Of a stretch of 64,000 nucleotides of DNA, positions 32,139-43,949 are shown piece after piece; position 1 is the first letter of the stretch; every line of letters starts with the position of its first letter. Under the pieces are notes generated by a model, which was not told where the DNA came from, did not search any database, and worked only from the letters and a program-made list of their open reading frames with translations. Position numbers and translations under genes: made by a program. Source of the DNA: Heterodera schachtii (Eukaryota; Nematoda; Chromadorea; Rhabditida; Heteroderidae); NCBI GenBank assembly GCA_023374025.1, contig SIJG01000012.1, positions 2,310,495-2,374,494 of the forward strand. Direction: 5' to 3'.

Positions 32139-32249
32139 TGGATACTTCTTCCGCCAGCAACAGCAACAGCAACCGGTGACAAAGGGGGGTGGGAAGCATT
32201 CGAAACTGGATAAGTTCGTGCTCTTCGTGGCCGGACTTAGACACATAGA

Positions 32250-32460
32250 AAGGGAAGGGGGGAAGCAAAATTTGGGCTTTGTTGGGCACTGTTCGGTCTC
32301 CGTGCCAACAGTGACTCGACCAATTACAGTTCGGTCTCCGTGCCAACTGTAATTTGACTTTGGGGGTTGTAAGCGTAGGTCTAGGAATAACTGCCTGGTC
32401 TCCGTGCCGGTAGTTGTTCAGTTACTGGGCGACCTCCGTGTCCCCAATGACAAAGTACTG
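32250..32460. repeat. Leader repeats (cggtctccgtgcca)
   Basis: Four imperfect copies of ttcggtctccgtgccaac/cgacctccgtg occur between the PBS and gag, at about 32289, 32330, 32395 and 32429. A further gag leader follows with no gene. Confidence 0.55.
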
Positions 32461-32627
32461 CTTGCTCTCGGTGGCAGCAGTACTTCGTCGGCGCAGACAA
32501 GTCAAACGGCCGACAACGACAAACTGCTCGAACGAAAAGCAGTTGCCAACAAAGCGCAGCGAAACGCAAACTGAACAGCAGCAGCAGAACAACTGAACAG
32601 CGCAAAGCCCACGGCAAACAACCCACA

Positions 32628-33479
32628 ATGGCAAGCCTGATCCAGAAATGCATCACATTCACACTCAAGGCGCTGGATAGTGCCAGAACGACCACGGCAC
32701 TTTCACTACATCCAGACGCCGACCTCTCAAACTGGGAAAATGCAGTCAAATTGGAGTCTCAATGCAGTCGCGTCATCAGAGAAGTCCAAACAATGGAGGC
32801 ACAACTGGACAATCTGTGCGATCTCTCCAACAATTGGATTGACCTGCTAAACCGTCTTGAAGGAGCTGAAAAAGACAAAGGCGAGAAAGAATACGTCAAA
32901 TTCGACACGCATGAGAAAATTGCCGAACGTCATGACGCAGCCACAACCAAACTCCGGGATCTGAGGGATCTCGAAGCAAAGCTCAGTGCCGATGCCAAAC
33001 TGTGCCGAGGCAGAGCAGAGAGAGAAGCAAGGGCGGATCAGCAGGCAAATCCGCCACCACAAGCAGCAATGCCACAAATTGCAGCACCAACATTCACGGC
33101 ACCGCTCTATCAATTCCAGCCAATCCAGCTGAACAAATTCTTCGGCCAAAAGCGAAAGTGGCCTGAATTCTACGAGACCTTCAAATCGGCCATCGGCAGC
33201 CAATCAATCAGCAAAGCACAGAAGCTGAACTTGCTCCGCAATCTTCTGGGCGGAGAAGCACGGGAACTCATTGCTGGGTTCCGCTTGGAGGACCAAAACT
33301 ACGAGACGGTCCTCCAGCTGCTGAAAGACACTTACGGCGCCCCTGAAGAGCACATCAGGGCGCTACACTTTGAGCTCGCCAATCTCAAAACGTGCCGAAG
33401 TCTCCGAGACACAAAAGACTTCCTGCTTCAGCTCGAGGCGGCATCCCACAGAACTTTGCAGAGATCAGTGCAAATCTGA
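32628..33479 (+). CDS. BEL/Pao Gag, C-terminally truncated (283 aa)
   Basis: The ATG at 32628 gives a Gag with a coiled-coil N-terminus (about 30-140) and a Pro/Gln linker (about 140-165). A DUF1759-like core follows, with QPIQLNKFFGQKRKWPEFYE and KAQKLNLLRNLLGGEARELI, which is typical of BEL/Pao polyproteins. After LLQLEAAS the frame ends at TGA (33479). The CCHC zinc-knuckle region expected next is missing, and the sequence passes almost directly into the protease region in another frame. An internal deletion and frameshift near 33440-33480 therefore make this copy defective. Confidence 0.7.
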   Translation: MASLIQKCITFTLKALDSARTTTALSLHPDADLSNWENAVKLESQCSRVIREVQTMEAQLDNLCDLSNNWIDLLNRLEGAEKDKGEKEYVKFDTHEKIAERHDAATTKLRDLRDLEAKLSADAKLCRGRAEREARADQQANPPPQAAMPQIAAPTFTAPLYQFQPIQLNKFFGQKRKWPEFYETFKSAIGSQSISKAQKLNLLRNLLGGEARELIAGFRLEDQNYETVLQLLKDTYGAPEEHIRALHFELANLKTCRSLRDTKDFLLQLEAASHRTLQRSVQI

Positions 33480-34254
33480 GAATGGCATCAACATGCCTGG
33501 CACCTCTTACAGTGAAGAGAAGCCAAACGACCAAAACTGCAAGCGATCAACAGCGATCGAACCGCAGCAGATGTGCAATACCCTCAAAAGCAGGGACACC
33601 AGAGCATTGCTAATGACAACAAAGGCCACGATTTTCAATCCGGCACAACCAGGCCTCAGTATGATGGCAACGGTGTTCATTGACCCTGGGAGCCACCGCT
33701 CATTCATCTCAAACAGTGCAGCCAAGCAGTTGGAGCTGACCAACCTTGGAACAGAAGAATGCTTCCTCACAAGCTTTGGCGAAAGAGAGCCAAAGAGATA
33801 CGTAAGCGACCGCGTCGCAATCGGCATTCATTGTCCTGACAAAGACAGATTCATCTTCAACCTGAACGCGTTGAAGTTCCTACTCAACGAAATGCCGGTA
33901 CTACAACTGAATGCGGAGGACCACGATGAACTTCAACAGAAGAAGCTTAACCTGCCAAACGAGCCACGGCAACCGGACATCTTGCTAGGAATGGACGTTT
34001 GGCACGAGCTGCATATTCAACCAATTAAACAGTTGCCAAGCGGCTTTACAATTTGCCAATCCAAAATTGGCAACATCATCAGCGGAAAAGGACGAATCGA
34101 ACTCAGCCAACCATCCAACGTCTCTTTCGTGATGATGGTCACCATCGAAGAATCGCCAAGCAGTAAACCGACACACAAGCAGAAATGCAAACAACATCGA
34201 GAGAGTAATGCATTGAGAAGGCACCAAATCAACAAGCTCTTGTCCAGCGCAGCA
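33480..34254 (+). pseudogene. BEL/Pao aspartic protease region, truncated
   Basis: The open frame contains LLMTTKATIFNPAQPGLSMM, then ATVFIDPGSHRSFISNSAA, and later PDILLGMDVWHEL, the layout of a DUF1758-type retropepsin. The active site reads DPG where aspartic proteases normally have DTG or DSG, which would be expected to impair catalysis. The frame then runs across the truncation point into sHTH flank and stops at 34308, so the last residues are foreign. Confidence 0.65.
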
Positions 34255-34474
34255 AATATAAATGTTAAAGAAAGGGTCCGGAATTTAAGAAATTCAAAAT
34301 TCCAATAATTGTGAGAATTTTTGAACGAAAAACCCTCAAAAATTGTGTCAGTCTCATGTTCGGTTTGTTTTTTTAATGACATTTTTTGAAAAAAATAGGG
34401 AAATTTATAATAATTAGCATAATTAATAAAAAAAACCGACAAAAAGAATATTTTAAATTGAAAATCACAATAAA
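34255..34474. repeat. sHTH 3' flank (matches 17226-17349 and 38985-39199)
   Basis: It contains the sequence attgtgtcagtctcatgttcgg, shared with 39064 but replaced by a shorter version at 1320 and 17310. That groups the 34.5 and 39.2 kb genes. Confidence 0.65.
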
Positions 34475-35178
34475 TCATTCTTCTGCTGTTCTCTGAAACA
34501 TTTCTTCTCCAAATTGTTTCTTCCAATAATGAATATTCTGTTTTGATATGTTCACAATTTTGGCAATTGCATTATCATTCATTTTTGGATTTTCACTTTT
34601 AATTTGCCAATAAATTTTCATTTTTTCGCTTTTTTCTTTCTCCGTTATTCTTTTAGTGCAAATGCCAAATTGTTTCTTCCATTTGTAAATTATGTCTCGG
34701 CTTACTCCAATTTTCTTACAAATTTTGGCATAATTTTGTTGCCATTCATCATGTGAATATTTCCTTTTTTGCTTATATTCATTTATCATTTCAATGTATT
34801 TTTGTACAATTTCTAATTTTTCTTCATCAGTTTTTGATTTGTAACTTCTATTATTTTTTGCTTATTCAAGCCCAATTCTTTAATCCATTTATAAATATAT
34901 TGGCGATTTGTCCCCAATTTTTTTGCTATTTTCACTTCAATTTTACTCCATTCTTTTCTTGGATATTTTCTTCCTTTTTGTTTGATTTTTTCTTTTATTT
35001 TAAGATATTTTCTGATTATTCCTCTTTTATTCTCTTCATTTCGTTGATTTTCTTCTTTTTCTTCCCATTTTTCTCCAAATATTTCATCGAATGTTTTCTG
35101 TTGCAATTTTTTATCCACTGATCCAACATAATTAATACTAATTAGGACGATCAAAATTAAAATTAGGCATAATTTCAT
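34475..35178 (-). pseudogene. sHTH copy with one frameshift
   Basis: Signal peptide MKLCLILILIVLISINYVGS, then KLQQKTFDEIFGEKW and HTH unit 1 (KKLGTNRQYIYKWIKELG) are open from 35178 to about 34840. A one-base loss around the LNKQKI codons shifts the frame. Units 2 (KKIGVSRDIIYKWKKQFG) and 3 (NISKQNIHYWKKQFG) and the tail EEMFQRTAEE are open in the next frame. It is the closest relative of the intact 39200-39901 gene, so it may be a recent loss. Confidence 0.7.
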
Positions 35179-35800
35179 TTTAAAGATGAGATATTTCTAA
35201 AACAAATTAAATTTAAAACTTAAAAATTAAAATTAATTTATTATTTTAATATGACAGAATATTTTCGGGGTTTTTCTACATATTACATATGTACATATTT
35301 TTTATACATATTTTGGACTTATTGGAATTTTTTTTGTACATATTTTCCAATTTTTGAGGGTTTTTAAGCAAATTTTTAGATACCCCCAAAAAAGTCCAAA
35401 ATTTTGTAATTTTTTTTTCATATTTTGAAAATTTAGAAAAAAATTTTTTGAAATATACTCCAAAATCGGTTTTTTTCCAAAAATGAGATATCAAAAATTA
35501 ATATTTAAAATATTAAAATGTGATTCTAAGCCTATTTTGGTCATTTTTATGGCATTTTGTGCCTATTTCACTTTTTACGAGGAATTTTTTTCCAAAAAAT
35601 AACCATTTCAAAAATTTTTATTTACATATTTTAGTACATATTTGGTGATTTTTGTACATATTTGATATATATTTTAGCATTTTTTATACATATTTTATTT
35701 ACATATTTCGCGATTTTTCTTAAATAAAAATGGAATCCCTGTAAATAAATGAAAAAGCAAAATGCTTCCACGATTAAATAAACATTTTTATCCCTACTGC
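35179..35800. repeat. sHTH upstream region with tacatattt-rich block
   Basis: Repeated tacatatt and acatatttt phrases with long T-runs (35270-35720) match 39990-40450 and partly 2333-2450. An open frame on the minus strand here is repeat translation. Confidence 0.6.
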
Positions 35801-37876
35801 TCAAAAAATATTTGTTTTTCCCTACTTTCATTGCAATTTTGATGTTCAGTAGAGTATAAATATAATTAAAAACTTTAATTACCGCTTAATAATTTTATTT
35901 TACTTACAAAAAAAATTTAAAATTGGTAAATAAGATGAAATTATAATTAATTGGTATGATGCCCAGAAATGACATTTTAGCGCCCGAAGAATTGAGGACA
36001 CGACATTTGAAGACAATTTCAAAAAAGCAAAATAAAACCGAAATTTTATTTTATATTATTATAAAAAGAAAAAGCCTTCCCCAAGAGCAAATTTCATGAC
36101 AATTACATATAAATAAATATATTTAATATATTTTCTCACTAATTATACAATAAAATTTTAATAAGATTGTAAATTAAAAAATAAAATTATTTTTACGATT
36201 TAATAAACATTTTTATTCTACTGATGAAAAAATATTTTTTTAATTCATTACTTTCATTGCATTTTGATGACAAAAGTAGAGTAGATCTTAAATCGTGCAC
36301 TAAACCTTATATCATTTTCTTTTAAAAAAAGAAATAATTAAAAAAATTAGTTAATTTTTGCATGATTTTTTCAATGCATTTTAATTTTTCTTTTTACTTA
36401 TAAAATAAAGTAAGAAATAAACGAATTAATTGTTAATGAAATACCATAAAATAAAATTATACGATTTTATTTATGAATGAAGTTTTTGGAGTAAAAATAA
36501 GACTACAGAAAAATTGAAAAACTCTCGCCTCTCGTCATCTCGCCAACTCTCGTGTTTTTGGGGACTCTCGCCGAACTCTCGCTCTCGTCTTTTCTGAGAC
36601 AAGTCACACCCCTGGTCAGTAGTTATCTGGACAAAAATTCAAAATTAGAAAAGAATATGAAAATATGGAAAAATATAAGCTATGGGTAAAAAAAATATAG
36701 AATATAGATCACATACACAGACGATAGATGGACAAAAACAAATATATATACAATCAAATATGGACCCAGATTTTGCCAAAATGTTATGTAATTTTTTTCG
36801 AAATAATAATAAATGCATTTAGTGAGGGATAATCTCAAAAATTCTTGATACAACTTAATGTGGGTAAGATCGTCAATGAATATACTAACACCGACAAGTT
36901 AGCTGAAAGATTAGAAAAAGAATAATGCTGGATATAACAGTAGAAAAATTATATATTTTTTTTGATGGATCAAATTATGGGAAAAAAAGATAAAAAAATT
37001 AATGATCACATAAAAATTAGGGCTAGCATTTTTAGGTTTTAACATATTATATATTTTTGCGAATGTACTATCGCATCAAAAGACCAAGAAAGAATAACAT
37101 ATAAGTGTTTTCTTATTGAGAGTTTTTAGCAAATAAAAAAAATATATTTTTGACTTTTCGCTCGCAAAATAATATTAGGAGTTTTTGTAGAAATTTGTGA
37201 ATGCTAAATAAGTTCATCCTTTTTTCAATATTACAAATTTCGGTATAATTTTGTTTTCAATCTCTTTCCTGATCCAATACAATTAATATTTATTAGGACG
37301 ATCAAAAACCAAATTAAAGCGAATATTAGGCAAAATTTTTTGATTATATTTTATTTAAAAAAAATATAAACTTTCTTAGCGCCATAATTGGTCTTTTTTA
37401 GTTAAATACTTCAATTATTTGCATTTTTTAGTTTGCCAAGCTTCTTTAAAGATCTAATTTAAATTTATTGATTTTTTTGTATCTTTTATTATTAATGGAT
37501 GATTTTATATTTATATAAATTCCGAAATTTAATAAATAAATATTCAAAAAGCCTAAAATATTCTGAAATCATTAAAAAAGGAAAACATATTTATGATTAC
37601 AATTAAAACGTTTTAATTTGTTATTTGCAAGGAAATTATATTTAAATCTAATCATTATTTTACTGATTCTTGTCAATATTTGTTCAGTTAGATAAAATCT
37701 TAATATTAGTAATTTCCGATTAAGGAGGTATTTGTGATTTGTAAAAAATCTATAGAATTTCAATTTTGTCATTTATCAAAAAATATATATTAATGTTAAT
37801 ATTATATTTTTCGAGGAAAACATATACATTTTTTTAGAATTTTTAAACAAAATGAAACTTCACCTATTATTCGTTT
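35801..37876. repeat. Segmental duplication unit, copy 3
   Basis: It is nearly identical to 24190-26280. It includes the ctctcg patch (36520-36595), the empty Merlin target (near 37338) and a degraded sHTH remnant (37205-37345). Confidence 0.8.
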
Positions 37877-38255
37877 TAATTAAGAAAAATATTATAAAAT
37901 AAAAGAAAAAATAAAGCAAAAAGGAAAGAAATATTCATCAAAAGAATGGAATAAAATTGAAGGAAAATTAGAAAAAAAAAAAATAGGAACAAATCGTCTG
38001 AAAATTTATGAATGATTAAAGAATTTGGTCTTCAAAAAAATAAAAACCATAAATCAAAAACTGATGAACAAAAGTTGAAAGTGTGCAAAAATTCATTATG
38101 AATTTTTGTAAAATTTCTACTTTCACCATTAGTTTTTAATTTGTAATTTTTATATATTTGTTTATTTAATCGCAATTCTTTAATCAATATAAATATATTG
38201 GCGATTTGTCGCCAATTTTTTCGCTATTTTTCTTAAATTTTCCCCCATTCTTTGA
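37877..38255. pseudogene. Composite of two opposed sHTH fragments, second copy
   Basis: Same chimera as 26281-26665, with the same stops and the same junction. Confidence 0.65.
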
Positions 38256-39199
38256 AGTGAAAATGGTGGAAACTTAATAATAAAAAATTATTCAAAAATT
38301 TAATTTTTATTTACAAATGCCAAATATTATTATTTTTTTAAATGTTCCGATGTAAAGAAAATATTCAACAAAAAAGATAACTTTTTAATTTTGAATACAG
38401 CCCTAGTGACTGTTTGCATCTGTACAGTGTCTGTCGCTGATCAGAACTTTTATTTTTATATCTTTGATTTTTTCTGCTTAAATTTTGAATACATTTTATT
38501 TTTTAATTATTTAATTTGAAATATAAATTATTTTTAAAATATTGATACAAATGTATAAATAATAATGAAAATTGTTAGCAAATTGTTAATTTTCCTTAGT
38601 GACTTTTTTATAAATTAAAAATTTAAAATTCCTGGCCGTTTTACTAAAAATTTAGTTCAAGGATTTTTAACATTTTGAGTTCATATCTCAGGAAAAGCCT
38701 AAAATAATTTTTTTTTTTTCAAAAAAATCAAAAAATAACGATTTGGACAGAAGCGGAAATTAGAAAAAGCACGGAATTATGGCAAAAAAAAAAAAAAAAT
38801 TAAAAATTGGATCACAAAATAATACGAAAAGAAATAGAGACAATACGCCAAAAGATGGATAAAAAAACAAATTATGCACAAATGAGTTTTGATGGTCCAT
38901 TTAGGTAAATTCGAGCAAAAAAAAAAGAAGAAGAAAAAAAAGGCGCAATAAAAATCATTCTACGAAATTTTTTTATATATAAATATTAAAGAAAGGGTTC
39001 GGAATTTAAGAAACTCAAAATTCCAATAATTGTGAGAATTTTTGAACGAAAAACCCTCAAAAATTGTGTCAGTCTCATGTTCGGTTTGTTTTTTTTAATG
39101 ACATTTTTTGAAAAAAAATAGGGAAATTTATAATAATTAGCATAATTAATAAAAAAAAAACCGACAAAAAGAATATTTTAAATTGAAAATCACAATAAA
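38256..39199. repeat. Shared spacer and sHTH 3' flank
   Basis: 38257-38885 matches 16210-16878. At 38890 it lacks the 260-bp insertion seen at 16880-17142. 38985-39199 is the sHTH 3' flank. Confidence 0.65.
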
Positions 39200-39901
39200 T
39201 CATTCTTCTGCTGTTCTCTGAAACATTTCTTCTCCAAATTGTTTCTTCCAATAATGAATATTCTGTTTTGAAGTGTTCACAATTTTAGCAATTTCCGTGT
39301 CATTCATTTTTGGATTTTCACTTTTAATTTGCCAATAAATTTTCATTTTTTCGCTTTTTTCTTTCTCCGTTATTCTTTTAGTGCAAATGCCAAATTGTTT
39401 CTTCCATTTTGTAATTGTAGTTTTGCTAACTCCAATTTTCTTACAAATTTCGTCATAATTTTTTTGCCATTCTTTTAATGAATATTTCCTTTTTTGCTTA
39501 TATTCATTTATCATTTCAATGTATTTTTGCACAATTTCAATTTTTTCTTCATCACTTTTTGATTTATAGCGATTATTTATTTTTTGATTAAGCCCAAATT
39601 CTTTGATCCATTTATAAATTTTCTTTTGATTTGTCCCCAATTTTTTCGCTATTTTTATTTCAATTTTATTCCATTCTTTTGCTGAAAATTTTCTTCCTTT
39701 TTGCTTTATTTTCTCTTTGATTTTATAGAATTTGCCAATTATTTCTCTTCTTTTCTGTTCTTCATGAATTTGTTCTTCTTTTTCTTCCCATTTTTCTCCA
39801 AATATTTCATCGAATGTTTTCTGTTGCAATTTTTTATCAACTGATCCAACGTAATTGATATTAATTAGGACGATCAAAATTAAAATTAGGCATAATTTCA
39901 T
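39200..39901 (-). CDS. Secreted triple-HTH protein (intact, 233 aa)
   Basis: The signal peptide is MKLCLILILIVLININYVGS, followed by VDKKLQQKTFDEIFGEKW. The recognition-helix signatures are KKLGTNQKKIYKWIKEFG, KKIGVSKTTITKWKKQFG and NTSKQNIHYWKKQFG, and the tail is GEEMFQRTAEE. It differs from the 34475 copy mainly in and around the presumed recognition helices of units 1 and 2, while unit 3 is the same. The acceptor-like TTTTAG is at the usual place upstream of 39901. Confidence 0.75.
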   Translation of the reverse strand: MKLCLILILIVLININYVGSVDKKLQQKTFDEIFGEKWEEKEEQIHEEQKRREIIGKFYKIKEKIKQKGRKFSAKEWNKIEIKIAKKLGTNQKKIYKWIKEFGLNQKINNRYKSKSDEEKIEIVQKYIEMINEYKQKRKYSLKEWQKNYDEICKKIGVSKTTITKWKKQFGICTKRITEKEKSEKMKIYWQIKSENPKMNDTEIAKIVNTSKQNIHYWKKQFGEEMFQRTAEE

Positions 39902-40831
39902 TTTAAAGATGAGTTATTTCTAAAACAAATTAAATTTAAAACAAAAATTAATTTATTATTTTAATATGACAGAATATTTTCGGTGTTTTTCTACATATTA
40001 CATATGTACATATTTTTTATACATATTTTGGACTTATTGGAATTTTTTGTACATATTTTCCAATTTTTGAGGGTTTTTTAAGCAATTTTTTTAGATACCC
40101 CAAAAAAAAGTCCAAAATTTTGCAATTTTTTTTTCATATTTTCAAAATTTAGAAAAACATCTTCTAAAAAATTTGAAAAAATTTTTTTGAAAATATACTC
40201 CAAAAAATCGGTTTTTTTTTTTCCAAAAATGAGATATCAAAAATTAATATTTAAAATATTAAAATGTGATTCTAAGCCTATTTTGGTCATTTTTATGGCA
40301 TTTTGTGCCTATTTCACTTTTTACGAAGAATTTTTTTCCAAAAAATAACCATTTCAAAAATTTTTATTTACATATTTTAGTACATATTTGGTGATTTTTG
40401 TACATATTTGATATATATTTTAGCATTTTTTATACATATTTTATTTACATATTTCGCGATTTTTCTTAAATAAAAATGGAATCCCTGTAAATAAATGAAA
40501 AAGCAAAATGATTCCACGATTAAATAAACATTTTTATCCCTACTGCTCAAAAAATATTTGTTTTTCCCTACTTTCATTGCAATTTTGATGTTCAGTAGAG
40601 TATAAATATAATTAAAAACTTTAATTACCGCTTAATAATTTTATATTACTTACAAAAAAAATTTAAAATTGGTAAATAATGATGAAATTATAATTAATTG
40701 GTATGATGCCCAGAAATGACATTTTAGCGCCCGAAGAATTGAAGACACGACATTTGAAGACAATTTCAAAAAAGCAAAATAAAATCGAATTTTTATTTTA
40801 TATTATTATAAAAAGAAAAAGCCCTCCCCAA
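39902..40831. repeat. sHTH upstream region (matches 35179-36090 and 2330-2830)
   Basis: It includes the tacatattt block and the phrase agcgcccgaagaattg. It ends at the target duplication of the next element. Confidence 0.65.
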
Positions 40832-41917
40832 CAGGGCTGGACGAAATTTCGTGTCGTTTTCGTTTCGTCCTACATTTTCGGCACTTTTTTAGTTTCGTTT
40901 TCGTGTTTCGTTTTCGTCCGCTAAAGTTTTTTCGTTTCGTTTTCGGTTTCGGTTTTCAAAATTTTGTTTTTCGTTTCGTGTTTCGTTTTCGGTTTTTAAA
41001 ATTTTGGATTTTCGTTTCGTTTTCGTTTTCGTCAGAGCAATATTTTACGAAAAAGACGAAAATATTTACACCCTTAAGAATGACTTTTTTGCTAAGAAAT
41101 AATAAGTTTTATTATTTAAGTATTGTAGTTTAGTGGTGAAAACATCAGGTTTATTTTATGCTGTGCATTAATGTTCGATCCCGCATGACCGCACTTTATT
41201 TTACCGATTTTTTAATCATGTTTTTACCGATTTTAATAGAAAATCTGCTATGAAATAGCACTCAAATTTTCAAAAATTTTCCCGGCGTCGCCTATCGGCG
41301 CCGCCGGACCCACTTCCCATTCACCAACTTGTAAAAAAAAAATACACCGCAAAAAAATGTTTGAAAATCTTTTTTTTCAGCACGGTTTCACCGAAATGGA
41401 CGATTTGCTATTTCTTCCCCAAAAATTGTTAAAATCCATAATAGGATGTGAAAAACATAACATTTTAATACATTTTTTTATCGAAAAAATTATAAACTGA
41501 TTCGAACCAATTTTGCAAGATTGCCTTTTTTGACCCTAAATCTTATTTTTTGTCATTGATGTCCTTTATTTAAAAATTTTTTGGTCGCGCCCCTGTCCTA
41601 GAGCCACATTAGCTTTTCCACCTACTAGGATCTTCATTCCTTCAGTTAGAGGATACAATTTTAAAGTTTTATGTTTCTTAATTATGATTGAAATAAGTTC
41701 AAAAAATTTTCGGTTTTTTCGTTTCGTTTCGTACGAAAATGGTTATTTTTTCGTTTTCGTGTTTCGTTTTCGTCCGTCAAAATTTTTTCGTTTCGTGTTT
41801 CGTTTTCGGTTTTCAAAATATTTTTTTTCGTTTCGTGTTTCGTTTTCGTATCGAATTCACTTTTCCGTTTCGTTTTCGTATACGAAAAATTTTTTTTGTG
41901 ATTTTCGCACAGCCCTG
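40832..41917. mobile_element. hAT-like element, 1086 bp, with tRNA-like internal module
   Basis: The terminal repeats are cagggctg and cagccctg. The target duplication ctccccaa lies at 40824-40831 and 41918-41925. The empty site gccctccccaagcgc is preserved near 2811-2825. The outer parts (40850-41035 and 41690-41880) are tttcgttttcg-type simple repeats, in direct orientation to each other. The interior has tRNA-like boxes and a GC hairpin. Frames rich in FRF/VFV are repeat translations. No transposase is encoded. Confidence 0.85.
41112..41200 (+). repeat. tRNA-like A/B boxes inside the hAT-like element
   Basis: tagtttagtggtgaaaacat resembles the 5' half of Asp/Val-type tRNAs (A box), and atgttcgatcccgcat (about 41171-41186) is a good B box. 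About 90 bases downstream are the body motif cactcaaattttcaaaaatt and the hairpin cggcgtcgcctatcggcgcc. Confidence 0.5.
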
Positions 41918-42275
41918 CTCCCCAAGCGCAAACTTCATGACAATTACATATAAATAAATATATTTAATATATTTTCTCACTAATTATACAATAAAATTTA
42001 ATAAGATTGTAAATTAAAAAATAAAATTATTTTTACGATTTAATAAACATTTTTATTCTACTGATGAAAAAATATTTTTTTAATTCATTACTTTCATAGG
42101 CAATTTTGATGACAAAAGTAGAGTAGAAATATAATTATTCAAAAATTAATTCTTAAATCGTGCACTAAACCTTATATCATTTTCTTTTAAAAAAAGAAAT
42201 AATTAAAAAAATTAGTTAATTTTTGCATGATTTTTTCAATGCATTTTAATTTTACTTTTTACTTATAAAATAAAG
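41918..42275. repeat. sHTH upstream region resumed
   Basis: It continues the match to 2816-3260 directly after the insertion. Confidence 0.6.
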
Positions 42276-42475
42276 TAGAGTTGAGCGGGACCGGGAATTT
42301 TGACAAAAACCGGGACCGGGAATTTTCGGGCTGAAAAACCGGGACCTTTTGGCTGGGAAAACCGGGAAAAAACCCGGGAATTTCCCGGTCCCGGTCAAAA
42401 TTGGTCAAAAACGGGACTGGGTACTCAGTTGTACCCGTTTTTTTTCAGTACCAGTCCCGGTCCCGCTCAACTCTA
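42276..42475. mobile_element. hAT-like MITE, 200 bp, same insertion site as 18624
   Basis: Ends tagagttgagc / gctcaactcta; target duplication aaataaag at 42268-42275 and 42476-42483. It contains about 39 bases (around actcagttgtacccg) missing from the 18624 copy. The shared insertion site shows both segments descend from one filled ancestor. Confidence 0.8.
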
Positions 42476-42670
42476 AAATAAAGTAAGAAATAAACGAATT
42501 AATTGTTAATAAATCTTTGAATAAATTAATTTTTTTAAAATTTTTTATTATGAAATAGTGCCAAGTGCCAAATTACTGTTTATTAACTTGATCAATAATA
42601 GAAAAAAAAAATTTTTTTTATGCAAATATATATTAAATAAACATGGTTTATATTTGAATTGTGATTTCTT

Positions 42671-42883
42671 ATAAGAAACAATTTGCAATTAGCAAGAAAA
42701 GAATTACTAAGAAAGAAAAAATGGAAAAGTGAAAATTTATTGGCAAATAAAAAGAGAAAATCCAAAAATGAATGATAATGAAATTACAAAAATTGTGAAC
42801 ACTTCAAGTGCGAATATTTGTAATTGGAAGAAACAATTTGTAGAAGAAATGTTTTAGAGAAGAACAGAAGAAGAAGAAGAGTG
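42671..42883 (+). pseudogene. sHTH 3' fragment (units 2/3 boundary to tail)
   Basis: It matches 20841-21056 closely, including the same TGA and TAG defects, and starts abruptly after an upstream region, so the first two thirds are deleted. It reads KKQFAISKKRITKKEKMEK, stop, then KIYWQIKRENPKMND and NTSSANICNWKKQF. Confidence 0.7.
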
Positions 42884-42977
42884 ATTTGCTTGTGCTTTTT
42901 CAATTAACATATTATTTTGAGCTTTTTTCATTATTAATTATGCTAATTTATTTATTCATTTATTTCTGATTTGTCCC

Positions 42978-43915
42978 CTGCTCCCCCCCCCAATAAGTTT
43001 TTGGTGTCGGAATTCCGATTTTCAAAAATTTGGGGCCTCGAAATGCCATCCCTGGGGTGAAAGAATCAGGAGTCGGGATCTCAAAAATTTAAAAAAACAA
43101 AATTTTATTCATTAAGGCATAGAAAAACGATTGATTCCACTGGGTTATCAGACGAACAAATTAAGGTTAATGGTACGTGGAGGGAATATGGCACTCAAAA
43201 ATTTTAAACTTTTCTTAACAAATACTATTAAAAGTCCTATTTTTCTCCCAGCGGCGGTTATCGGTACTCTGGGCCCATAATTTTCTCAAATTACACATAT
43301 TCTGGCCTAAAAACACATAAAACCTCGTCACCAAAGCTGCTTACCTGGACACCCGGCACCAACACTGCACCCATCACCTTTACACTCGGCACCAATACAG
43401 CACCCATCACCTGGGCAGCCAACACGTCTTTACGGCACACCCAACGCACACCAGGTAAAAGAGGCGACACCGGGGAAATTTTTTGAGTATAATTTGTTAA
43501 TATATTTTCAGCAAAAAATGACTACAAATTAAAATAATATTTTTAAGATAGTGCAGCTGACGAACCCGACGACGAATTTGACTTTAATTTATATATTTTA
43601 AATAATCGGCATAAGCCATTTGTTAAGGCGTAAGCCATTTGTTAAGACATAAGACATTTGTTAAATTTAATTAAATTTTGCAGGAGTAAGCTTTAATGGT
43701 TTTTTAACTAAATCTTTTTGAACATTCAAGGAATAGGACGCCGGGAAGGGTCAATGTGGTACAATCGACTCAAGCATCCATGTTGGTTCGGCTTCTTGTG
43801 AATATATTCAACGATTGAGACTATTGACTGGCGCGAAAGGAGCATCCAAACACCCGATCCGGAACCCATCCTGCCGGTTCGGCTTCTTTTGAGGTGCATG
43901 CAACTGACTAACCAT
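42978..43915 (+). repeat. Dispersed repeat family R1, longest copy
   Basis: It carries the full order of markers described at 21299, plus a segment at 43285-43500 containing cacccggcaccaacactgcacccatcacc repeats. No coding region is recognised. Termini are unclear. Confidence 0.65.
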
Positions 43916-43949
43916 AATTTATTATTAATCTGTTTATTTTTACAATATA

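Larger units (their letters stand above)
31116..34254 (+). mobile_element. BEL/Pao-like LTR retrotransposon, 3' truncated and defective
   Basis: This GC-rich block carries an LTR-like region ending near 32124, a primer-binding site, a long leader, gag and protease. It then stops abruptly at about 34254, where the sHTH 3' flank begins (aatataaatgttaaagaaaggg). Reverse transcriptase, RNase H and integrase are absent. The left LTR boundary is not clear; a TATA-like tcgatataaatggg lies near 31493. Confidence 0.7.

Noticed and set aside
31201..32352. Many overlapping frames of 60-150 residues on both strands
   Set aside because: They span the LTR region and leader repeats, several frames are open at once because of base composition, and none has a recognisable domain.
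40903..41133. Phe/Arg-rich frames (also 41684-41957)
   Set aside because: They are translations of tttcgttttcg repeats inside the hAT-like element.
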